A DNA stretch of 8,251 nt from DASUHT01 sp051955775 (lineage in GTDB: Bacteria; Actinomycetota; Thermoleophilia; Gaiellales; JAICJC01), in contig JBQCGJ010000392.1 of the NCBI GenBank assembly GCA_051955775.1, positions 1 through 8,251 on the forward strand, written 5' to 3'. This document shows positions 1 through 5,505 of the stretch, one piece after another (positions within the stretch are counted from its first letter, which is position 1; every line of letters starts with the position of its first letter). Under the pieces are notes generated by a model. The model made no database searches. It had not been told where the DNA came from and was given only the letters and a program-made list of their open reading frames with translations. Both the position numbers and the translations under genes were made by a program.

Positions 1-226
1 TCGCATCCGCGCCCAGCACGTGCACGCCGTGTTCACCGAGTCCTCGGTCAACCCGGCCCTGGAGCAACAGATCGCAAGCGAGGCCGGCGTGCGGGTGTAC
101 GCGAACCTGTACGGCGACACGCTCGGGCCACCCGGCTCGCCGGGCGCCACCTACATCGGCATGATGCGGTGGGACATGCGGGCGATGGTGGCGGGCTTCC
201 TCGGCACCACGCCGCCCGCGCCGTGA
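1..226 (+). CDS. Metal ABC transporter substrate-binding protein, C-terminal part (ZnuA/TroA family)
   Basis: This is the last 74 codons of a gene entering from the left edge, in frame from base 2 and ending at TGA 224-226. Proteins of this family (cluster A-I, PF01297) capture Zn2+ or Mn2+ outside the membrane and hand it to an ABC permease. The fragment has the C-terminal lobe pattern: VFTESSVNPALEQQIA, then a G-V-R-V strand, then LYGDTLGPPGS followed by GATYIGMMRWD near the C-terminus. In the family (for example PsaA) the Glu of the F-x-E motif and the Asp of the last loop are metal ligands. Here these are Glu at bases 38-40 and Asp at 116-118. The two His ligands lie in the missing N-terminal part, so the metal cannot be told. 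The permease and ATPase genes are not in the window. It converges on the next gene with only 6 nt between the stops. Family assignment is good; metal specificity is unknown. Confidence 0.85.
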   Translation, partial: RIRAQHVHAVFTESSVNPALEQQIASEAGVRVYANLYGDTLGPPGSPGATYIGMMRWDMRAMVAGFLGTTPPAP

Positions 227-232
227 CGGCGC

Positions 233-1057
233 CTACGCCGGCGTCTCCCAGGCCCGCGCCGCAGACGGCACGGTGACGGTGATGGTGGCGCGCTTGGTGT
301 CGGCGTCGGTGCCCGTGCGGTCGGCCCAGGCCTGGAGTCCGCGCATCCACTCGGGGATGCCCGGCGGCAGGTCGGCGGCCGGGATCTCGACGTCGTCCGT
401 GGGCAGGAACGCATCGCCGTACAGCACCAGGTCGGTCGGCGTGTCCGGGTGGGCGATCCCCGGATGCAGCGCCTGCAGGGCGCCGTTCCAGTTCTCCAGC
501 AGTTGGGTGACCAGGGTGGCGTAGGTGCCCACGCCGCTGTGGCTGCCGGACTCGGGATACGTGGGGTGCGTGATGTGCTGGTACGGGATGTCGCTCGTGC
601 CGTCGGGCGCCCCCTCCAGCCAGTGGTGGTACGCACGGTCGGCCAGGCCGCCCAGGGTGACGATCGCCTCCAGGTCGTTGCGCTCGCGGATCGCGGTCAG
701 CCACTGGTTGCGGTACCCGGTGATGTCGGAGCTGTCGGTGCCGCTTCCGTACACGCTGTACAGGTAGGTGTTGACCATCACGTAGCTGCGGGTGATGCCC
801 AGCTTGGCCAGGAACCCCTGCGCACGCTGGCCGGCCTCGCCGATCAGGATCCGCCGGGCGACCTCCTCGTGCTGGGCGGGGTCCTGCCCGATGACCAGGA
901 CCCGAGCGCTGCCGTCGAGCCGGCCGCGGTGGAAGATCGGCCCCCACTCGGTGCGAAACCGGCCGGGCGGATAGACGTCGTCCCCGGGGTAGCTGCGGCA
1001 CAGCGTCGCCCACGGCTCGGTGCCGTAGCCGGGATCAAATTCGATCGTCGCGGTCAT
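233..1057 (-). CDS. Uracil-DNA glycosylase-family protein (GQDP/HPT motifs)
   Basis: The product is 274 aa and probably cytoplasmic. It looks like a member of the uracil-DNA glycosylase superfamily, which removes uracil or related damaged bases from DNA. Motif A is VLVIGQDPAQHEE (residues 53-65), resembling the family-1 GQDP water-activating loop with Asp59 as the presumed catalytic acid. YVMVNTYLYSVYG (92-104) follows, and motif B is HITHPTYPE (161-169), giving HPT where family 1 has HPS. There is only one Cys (Cys20), so it cannot hold the 4Fe-4S cluster of families 4 and 5. About 80 residues after the HPT region (from about 195) are not part of the core fold. The ATG at 1057 is chosen because GGAGGT (minus strand, 1069-1064) sits 6 nt upstream. 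The gene lies 14 nt after the amidohydrolase stop, so the two are probably co-transcribed. Superfamily is likely; activity and substrate are untested. Confidence 0.82.
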   Translation of the reverse strand: MTATIEFDPGYGTEPWATLCRSYPGDDVYPPGRFRTEWGPIFHRGRLDGSARVLVIGQDPAQHEEVARRILIGEAGQRAQGFLAKLGITRSYVMVNTYLYSVYGSGTDSSDITGYRNQWLTAIRERNDLEAIVTLGGLADRAYHHWLEGAPDGTSDIPYQHITHPTYPESGSHSGVGTYATLVTQLLENWNGALQALHPGIAHPDTPTDLVLYGDAFLPTDDVEIPAADLPPGIPEWMRGLQAWADRTGTDADTKRATITVTVPSAARAWETPA

Positions 1058-1063
1058 CTCACG

Positions 1064-1069
1064 ACCTCC
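1064..1069 (-). promoter_or_regulatory. Strong ribosome binding site for the glycosylase-family gene
   Basis: GGAGGT on the minus strand is a six-base match to the anti-Shine-Dalgarno sequence, 6 nt before the ATG at 1057. It lies in the 14-nt gap between the amidohydrolase stop (1074-1072) and this start. It fixes the start codon and supports independent or coupled initiation within one transcript. Confidence 0.8.
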
Positions 1070-1071
1070 GG

Positions 1072-2655
1072 TCAGGGGCTGCGGCCGTAGGCCGCAGCGA
1101 GGCTGGGAGCCAGATACGGGGGAAGGTTCTGCTCGCCGGCCAGGGTCTCGAAGAACGCGTCGTCGTCGATCGCAGTCAGGCCGTCCAGGGTAAGCGGCTC
1201 CAGCACGCTGGACAGCCGCGGCTGCGCGGCCACGACCTCGGGGATCGGCGTCTCGTACCCGTGCTCGGGAAGCATGCGCAGCGAGGCCCCGGTCGGCTCG
1301 ATCTCGTCCAGCGAGAGCCGCATCCCGCCCTCGACGTGGGGGCTGGCCGCAGCAGCCAGGTCCGGCAGGTGCGCCAGGGCATCGGCCATGGTCTGCGTGG
1401 CCTGGGCGAGCGTGATCGGTATCACCGTCGGGTCAGCGCCCGGGGTGTCGAAGTTGACGTGGCGCGGCTGGCCCCCGACCGTGATCGCCTCGCCGCCGGG
1501 CAGCAGGTCCGGCCGGCCTGCGCACACGGTGCCGCCCACCATGACCAGGATCACGTCGCGCTCCGTGGCATCGATCAGCGCCTGATGGTAGTAGTGGCTG
1601 GTGCCGTCGAGCACCATCAGATCAGCCAGCTTGCCCTCCTCCAGTGAGCCCAGAGCCGACCCCCAGTCGACGATCCCGGCGGCGTCGGAGGTCACTATGC
1701 GCACGAGTTCCTCGGCGGAGAAGACATGGCCGCCCGGCTGGTTCCGGCTGTACTCGTAGGCCACCTTCAGCTCACCCAGCAGGTTCTTGCTGCCGGATGG
1801 CGACCAGTCGCTGCCGAGCGCGATCGGCACGCCTTGGTCGTGGAATTCGGCGATGGCGGCGGTCTGCCCGTACAGCAGCAGGTTGGACAGCGGCGACCAG
1901 ACCATGCTCGCCCCGTTGGCCTTCTCGGTGGCGATGTCCGCCGGCCCCAGCGCCACGCTGTGGATCCCGATCAGATGATTGGAGATCGCCCACGAGCCGT
2001 CCGCAAGCTGCAGGTCCTCGAAGTAGCGGTGCGCGGTGTCGCCGACGCCCTCCGCCAGATGCAGCAGCAGCCGGTTGTCGCGGGCCAGCTCTGCGGCGAA
2101 ATGCTCCGCGTCGCCGGCGGCAACGTCGGGGATCCGCGACGGAGCACGCGGCAGCCGGTCGCTGTCGGGCTCGTCGGTGTTGCGGATGACGCCCTTGTAG
2201 AACTTCGCGATGCCGGCATCGCTGGAAAGTGCGATGCCCTGTGACGTTGTGACCCCGGCCAGCAGGCACTTCGCCTCCACGTAGCGGATCAGCGACGGCA
2301 CCAGGTCCGGCGACCGGCCGATCACCTGCATCGGGCCCGATATCAGCTTGCGATAGTCGGGATTCGATGTCGAGTCCGACCACTGCCCGCGGTTCTCGAA
2401 CTTCCGCGGCACCTGCCACAGCTGCAGACAGTTGTAGCTGAGGTGATTGTGAAGCTCGATCAACCCGGGATACACCGTGCCGCCGGTGACCAGCGGCTGC
2501 ACATCCGCAAAGCCGTCGGGTACGCCGTCGCCGGCGTTGGCCACCGCGGCGATGGCACCGTCACGCACATACACAACGCCGTCGGGGATGGTGGTCCCCG
2601 AGGAGTCCATCGTCACGATCCTGCCCCGCACCGCGGCCAATCCGCCCGGCGCCAT
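1072..2655 (-). CDS. Amidohydrolase family protein (metal-dependent hydrolase/deaminase superfamily)
   Basis: This 527-aa protein belongs to the amidohydrolase superfamily (PF01979), with a TIM-barrel metal hydrolase core and the usual small beta-sandwich at the N-terminus (GRIVTMDSSGTTIPDG... then VRDGAIAAV). Visible metal-site elements are H69-N-H71 after VYPGLIEL, H199-L-A-E202, H232 in GIHSVAL, and D283 in ALGSDWSPSG. The order HxH, HxxE, H, D matches the cytosine deaminase/ATZ-TRZ type of mononuclear deaminases and hydrolases. SPLSNLLLYG (254-263) is the S-P-x-S-N loop of that group, and EEGKLADLMVLDG (339-351) closes the core. No carboxylated-Lys site is obvious. After about residue 400 the protein runs on for roughly 125 residues not explained by the core. 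There is no signal peptide. The substrate cannot be read from the sequence; many relatives act on cyclic ureas, imino-triazines or purine/pyrimidine-like rings. The ATG at 2655 has GGGGG just upstream and a good promoter. Confidence 0.88.
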   Translation of the reverse strand: MAPGGLAAVRGRIVTMDSSGTTIPDGVVYVRDGAIAAVANAGDGVPDGFADVQPLVTGGTVYPGLIELHNHLSYNCLQLWQVPRKFENRGQWSDSTSNPDYRKLISGPMQVIGRSPDLVPSLIRYVEAKCLLAGVTTSQGIALSSDAGIAKFYKGVIRNTDEPDSDRLPRAPSRIPDVAAGDAEHFAAELARDNRLLLHLAEGVGDTAHRYFEDLQLADGSWAISNHLIGIHSVALGPADIATEKANGASMVWSPLSNLLLYGQTAAIAEFHDQGVPIALGSDWSPSGSKNLLGELKVAYEYSRNQPGGHVFSAEELVRIVTSDAAGIVDWGSALGSLEEGKLADLMVLDGTSHYYHQALIDATERDVILVMVGGTVCAGRPDLLPGGEAITVGGQPRHVNFDTPGADPTVIPITLAQATQTMADALAHLPDLAAAASPHVEGGMRLSLDEIEPTGASLRMLPEHGYETPIPEVVAAQPRLSSVLEPLTLDGLTAIDDDAFFETLAGEQNLPPYLAPSLAAAYGRSP

Positions 2656-2688
2656 CGCGCCCCCTAACCTGCCCGGTCTGTGGGGCGC

Positions 2689-2717
2689 ACCCTATGCCGC
2701 GCCCGGGCTGGTGTCAA
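2689..2717 (-). promoter_or_regulatory. Sigma70-type promoter for the amidohydrolase-glycosylase operon
   Basis: On the minus strand a perfect -35 hexamer TTGACA (2717-2712) is followed by a 17-nt spacer and the -10 hexamer TAGGGT (2694-2689), which has the T-A-n-n-n-T pattern common in high-GC actinobacteria. Transcription would start near 2681 (an A), giving a leader of about 26 nt. A G-rich ribosome site (AGGGGG, 2665-2660) lies in that leader before the ATG at 2655. No other promoter is visible before the second gene, so this one probably serves both. Confidence 0.7.
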
Positions 2718-2747
2718 CCATGACGATGTCGAGCGCAGCGGCGGCGC

Positions 2748-3917
2748 TTACACGCGGCCGGCGCCTGACCAGTGCCGCAGGAACCACCCCGACAGCCGGG
2801 TGATCCCGACCCGGGCGCCGGGTCGCGGGGCGCGCACGATCAGGTGATGCCCGAGATACATGCCGACGTGGCCTGCACCGTCGAAGAACACCAGGTCGCC
2901 TGTGCGCAGTCCGCGCAGCGGCGGGTGGGAGCGGGCATCGCGGAACTGCTCGAAGCTCGTGCGCGGAAGCGCCACGCCGGCCCTGGCGTACGCCCACATG
3001 ACCAGCCCTGAGCAATCGAATCCGCCCGGCGAGGCGCCGCCGAACACATACGGCGTGCCCACCTCGCCGACTGCCTCCACCGCCGCCCGCACGAAGGGCA
3101 GCCGTCCCCAGTGCGAGAGGTGCATGGCGCGCAGCGTGCGGGGCCCGATCTGGCCGTCGGCGCTCAGCCCGTGACGGCCCTGAAACCGTTCCACCGCCGC
3201 CGCCATCGCAGGCCCGAAGACGCCGTCCGCGGCCAGTCCCAGCCGTACCTGCAGCTCCGCCACGCGTACGCCGCGCATGCCCAGCCGGAACACCGCCGGC
3301 TCGGCGTGGCGGTGACGCGCCCGGCGCGCCCGGTGCCGCCGCGCAGCGTGACGCCTGTGATGGTGCCGCGCGGGCACGTGCGAACGTCGCCAGGCGATGA
3401 GCAGCGCGTGCCGCGTGTGCGGCCCCACCCACCCCACGGCCGGCAGCCCGTGCCTGCGCTGGAATCGCAGCACCGCGGCGCGCGTCTGGGGCCCGAAGAT
3501 GCCGTCCGCCCGGATGTGCAACAACCGCTGCGCCTCGGCCACCCGCGACCCGCGTGAGCCGATGCTCAACATATCGCCACCCAGATCGCGCCGGGTGTCG
3601 CGTGCTTGCCGGTGGAAACGCACACGCGCCACGTGCGCCAACCAGCCGGTACGCAACGCATGACGTGTGTGCGGCCCCACCTGGCCGTCGACCAGCAATC
3701 CGTGGCGGCGCTGAAACCGCTCCACCGCGCGCAGGGTGTGGACCCCGAAGAATCCAGTCACACGCACGTGCAGCCTGCGCTGGAGGTGCGTGACGCCATG
3801 CCCCCTGTCGCCCAGCCGGAGAATCGTCGCATCATGCGCCGCTGCGGTTGCCGGCAGACCGACGACAACCATGCATGCAGCGAGCAGCACGCCCATGAGA
3901 ACGCTGCGGTACCTCAT
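2748..3917 (-). CDS. Secreted NlpC/P60 peptidoglycan hydrolase with three peptidoglycan-binding repeats
   Basis: This is a 389-aa exported cell-wall enzyme. Residues 1-27 form a Sec signal peptide (MRYR, hydrophobic core, then ATAAA before His28). Three PG_binding_1 domains follow at about 31-88, 118-174 and 209-265, each with an R-L/I-G-x-R-G start, an FG-x-x-T-type turn, a V-x-R-F-Q-x-R-H-G-L segment and a G-x-x-G-P-x-T end. A His/Arg-rich linker spans 177-206. The catalytic NlpC/P60 domain (about 273-389) has FDCSGL with nucleophile Cys302 and GDLVFFDGAGHVGMYLG with His350. The family cleaves peptide stems such as D-Glu-diaminopimelate bonds. The third catalytic position, normally His in an I-H-A-P context, reads V-R362-A-P here. 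The ATG at 3917 is preferred because it gives a compact signal peptide and sits below a candidate promoter. A GTG at 3941 would add eight residues. LAAC in the signal core resembles a lipobox but is followed by more hydrophobic residues. Confidence 0.93.
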   Translation of the reverse strand: MRYRSVLMGVLLAACMVVVGLPATAAAHDATILRLGDRGHGVTHLQRRLHVRVTGFFGVHTLRAVERFQRRHGLLVDGQVGPHTRHALRTGWLAHVARVRFHRQARDTRRDLGGDMLSIGSRGSRVAEAQRLLHIRADGIFGPQTRAAVLRFQRRHGLPAVGWVGPHTRHALLIAWRRSHVPARHHHRRHAARRHRARRARHRHAEPAVFRLGMRGVRVAELQVRLGLAADGVFGPAMAAAVERFQGRHGLSADGQIGPRTLRAMHLSHWGRLPFVRAAVEAVGEVGTPYVFGGASPGGFDCSGLVMWAYARAGVALPRTSFEQFRDARSHPPLRGLRTGDLVFFDGAGHVGMYLGHHLIVRAPRPGARVGITRLSGWFLRHWSGAGRV

Positions 3918-3929
3918 TGCCCGGCCGAC

Positions 3930-3958
3930 ACCGTAGCGCACCTTCGGTAACGTGAAAA
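3930..3958 (-). promoter_or_regulatory. Candidate promoter of the NlpC/P60 gene
   Basis: On the minus strand TTTTCA (3958-3953; 4 of 6 match to TTGACA) is separated by 17 nt from TACGGT (3935-3930; T-A-n-n-n-T type). Transcription would begin a few bases before the ATG at 3917, giving a very short leader and excluding the GTG at 3941 as start. A second possibility is the perfect TTGACA at 4027-4022, but the sequence 17 nt below it (TGAAAC) is a poor -10. This is a weak prediction from hexamer matching alone. Confidence 0.35.
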
Positions 3959-3985
3959 CCGTTCACGTGAGAGAACCTGTCACGT
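3950..3985. repeat. Cluster of ACGTGA/TCACGT elements, possible operator
   Basis: Three ACGT-centred elements lie within 36 bases: ACGTGA at 3950-3955, the palindrome TCACGTGA at 3963-3970 and TCACGT at 3980-3985. The first two also form a perfect inverted repeat, ACGTGAA (3950-3956) and TTCACGT (3962-3968), around a 5-nt centre. The cluster overlaps or lies just upstream of the candidate -35 of the NlpC/P60 gene, where a regulator would act. No specific regulator can be named. Confidence 0.4.
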
Positions 3986-4026
3986 AACGAATGGCAGGGT
4001 TTCAGCGCGTCGCCGCGAACCTGTCA
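3973..4026. repeat. 10-bp direct repeat GAACCTGTCA, two copies 44 bp apart
   Basis: The sequence GAACCTGTCA occurs exactly at 3973-3982 and again at 4017-4026, both on the plus strand, with starts 44 bp apart (close to four helical turns). On the minus strand each reads TGACAGGTTC. The upper copy contains part of a perfect TTGACA (4027-4022). Both are in the non-coding stretch between the DUF1501 and NlpC/P60 genes. They may be binding sites or remnants of a duplication. Confidence 0.45.
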
Positions 4027-4085
4027 AGCACAGATCATGTAAAGATCTCTGAATATGGAATCCAGCTGCGCACTACGACGGCGCG

Positions 4086-5495
4086 TTACGCAGCGGCAAG
4101 CAACGGCGCCGGCGCGAACGAGGACGCCGCCGGGATGATCGCCGACGGATCGGTGCCCATCCACTCACCCAGCAGCGTCGTGTAGATCTGGCGGAAGTCG
4201 ACCGGGACCTTCAGGTTGCCGTTGGCGTCGAGGTCCACGGTGCGGATGCCGGGGAACTCGGTGGCGATGCCCGGCTGCACGCGCGTGCCGATCAGCATTG
4301 CGGTTCCGCCGGCTCCGTGGTCGGTTCCGCCACCGCCGGAATCGTTGTCCTCCACGCGGCGGCCGAACTCGCTCCACACCAGCGTGATCACCCTGTCGGC
4401 GACGCCGGTGGCCTCCAGCTCGGCCTGGAACGCGCACAGCGTTCGCGACAGGTTGCTCAGGTTGTCGCTCTGCCGGGCGAGCTGGTCATCGTGGAAGTCG
4501 AAGCTCTCGTCGTACGACAGGCAGGCCACGCGCAGGCCGAGATTCGAGCGAATCAGCCACGCCAGCGTGGACATCCGGTTGTCGAAGCCGGTGGCGCCGT
4601 AGCCGTAGCCGGCCGCGGGAACCGTCGGGTGGACGAGCCCACCCAGCGTGTTCGAGACATCCACCGCCGCGGATACCGCGCGATCGGCGGCGAGCATCCC
4701 GGAGCTGGTCGCGGTGCGGTCGGTGAGCCCCTTCAGGGTGGACATCATGAGCGGCACGTCGCGTCCCACCCGGGCCAGCCCGAAACCCGAGGCATTGGCG
4801 TTCGAGATCGCGGACACCGGGTTCACCTGGCTTTTCATCATGGGGTCGAGCGCGGTGTCCACGGTCACCGCCTGGAACGGGTTCGCCGGGTCGCCGTTCT
4901 GATCGATCCAGCGGCCGAGCCAGCCCGAGGACGGCGAGGCGTTGAGCTCGCCGGCCTGCCAGTACGCCTGGCTGTGGAAGTGGCTCATCTCGCTCGGCGT
5001 GTAGTCGACCGCCGGCATGACCGCCATGCGCCCGGCGTCGTACAGCGACTGGAACCCGCCCGCACTGGGGTTCCACGCGAACTGGGACGTCGCCGCCGGC
5101 CCGGCCAGCGGCAGGCATTTGGAGGGATCGAGGCCGATCAACGGCCGCCGCGAGGCGTACGCCGAGTGGTCGGCGCCGGTGATCGGCACCAGTGTGTTCA
5201 GGCCGTCGTTGCCGCCCGACATCATCACCGACACGATGATCGGCGCGTCCGCCGGTGTGGCCGCCTGTGCCGCTGCGGCATCCCACACGTGCTCCCAGGA
5301 CAGCATCCGCGCCCCGTACACGGCAAGACCGGCGATCGCCCCGTTGCGCAGGAAGTCGCGGCGCGACAGCCCCCCGCCCTCGCCGCGCAGCACCGCGGCC
5401 GGGATCGGCACCATCGCCCCGCCCTCACGCAGCAGCTGGGCCCGGTTCGCGGTGGTCAGGTGCCAGTCGTTGCAGCTTGTCGATCGTCGCATCAT
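4086..5495 (-). CDS. DUF1501 protein with twin-arginine export signal
   Basis: This is a 469-aa member of DUF1501 (PF07394), a family of unknown function placed near the alkaline phosphatase/sulfatase-like fold. The N-terminus has a 43-residue pre-region with CNDWH, then a Tat signal with S-R45-R46-D-F-L and a hydrophobic stretch to AAAAQA (about residue 79). Family landmarks are VSVMMSGGNDGLNTLVP (88-104), SHFHSQAYWQAG (171-182), GWLGRW (191-196), DFHDDQ (333-338), WSEFGRRVEDN (374-384) and TDHGAGGTAMLIG (391-403). The Asp and His residues of GGNDG and TDHG are the likely metal or active-site residues. It should act outside the cytoplasmic membrane. It follows the DUF1800 gene with almost no gap. 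The start at 5495 is chosen because GAGGA (5505-5501), overlapping the upstream TGA, is 5 nt away. ATGs at 5501 and 5492, and one at 5414 just before the Tat region, are alternatives. The biochemical role is not established. Confidence 0.93.
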   Translation of the reverse strand: MMRRSTSCNDWHLTTANRAQLLREGGAMVPIPAAVLRGEGGGLSRRDFLRNGAIAGLAVYGARMLSWEHVWDAAAAQAATPADAPIIVSVMMSGGNDGLNTLVPITGADHSAYASRRPLIGLDPSKCLPLAGPAATSQFAWNPSAGGFQSLYDAGRMAVMPAVDYTPSEMSHFHSQAYWQAGELNASPSSGWLGRWIDQNGDPANPFQAVTVDTALDPMMKSQVNPVSAISNANASGFGLARVGRDVPLMMSTLKGLTDRTATSSGMLAADRAVSAAVDVSNTLGGLVHPTVPAAGYGYGATGFDNRMSTLAWLIRSNLGLRVACLSYDESFDFHDDQLARQSDNLSNLSRTLCAFQAELEATGVADRVITLVWSEFGRRVEDNDSGGGGTDHGAGGTAMLIGTRVQPGIATEFPGIRTVDLDANGNLKVPVDFRQIYTTLLGEWMGTDPSAIIPAASSFAPAPLLAAA

Positions 5496-5500
5496 GTGCA

Positions 5501-5505
5501 TCCTC
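5501..5505 (-). promoter_or_regulatory. Ribosome binding site overlapping the DUF1800 stop codon
   Basis: GAGGA on the minus strand starts inside the TGA stop of the DUF1800 gene (5506-5504) and is 5 nt before the ATG at 5495 and 8 nt before the ATG at 5492. The stop/ribosome-site overlap indicates translational coupling, so the two proteins are likely made in matched amounts. Confidence 0.6.

Noticed and set aside
227..240. CGGCG-CCTA-CGCCG hairpin between the converging first two genes, considered as a bidirectional terminator.
   Set aside because: The stem is only 5 bp, has no T-run on either side and overlaps the stop codon of the glycosylase-family gene.
449..1090. Plus-strand open frame antisense to the glycosylase-family gene.
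   Set aside because: It has no recognisable motif and mirrors the codon bias of the real minus-strand gene.
2657..2688. Inverted repeat GCGCCCC (2657-2663) and GGGGCGC (2682-2688) that could fold in the amidohydrolase leader and hide its ribosome site.
   Set aside because: The predicted transcription start near 2681 lies inside this pair, so the first arm would probably not be in the transcript. It could still matter as a DNA element, but a riboregulatory hairpin is not supported.
2732..2748. AGCGC/GCGCT hairpin at the end of the NlpC/P60 gene as terminator.
   Set aside because: The stem has 5 bp without a T-run; such pairs are expected by chance at this GC content.
3871..3876. LAAC in the NlpC/P60 signal peptide as a lipoprotein anchor site.
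   Set aside because: The hydrophobic core continues past the Cys (MVVVGL) to an A-x-A site before His28, which fits signal peptidase I better than lipoprotein processing.
4029..4051. Imperfect hairpin CACAGATC / GATCTCTG downstream of the DUF1501 gene, considered as a terminator.
   Set aside because: It has one mismatch, a weak A/T-containing stem and no run of T after it on the minus strand, so it does not meet intrinsic terminator criteria.
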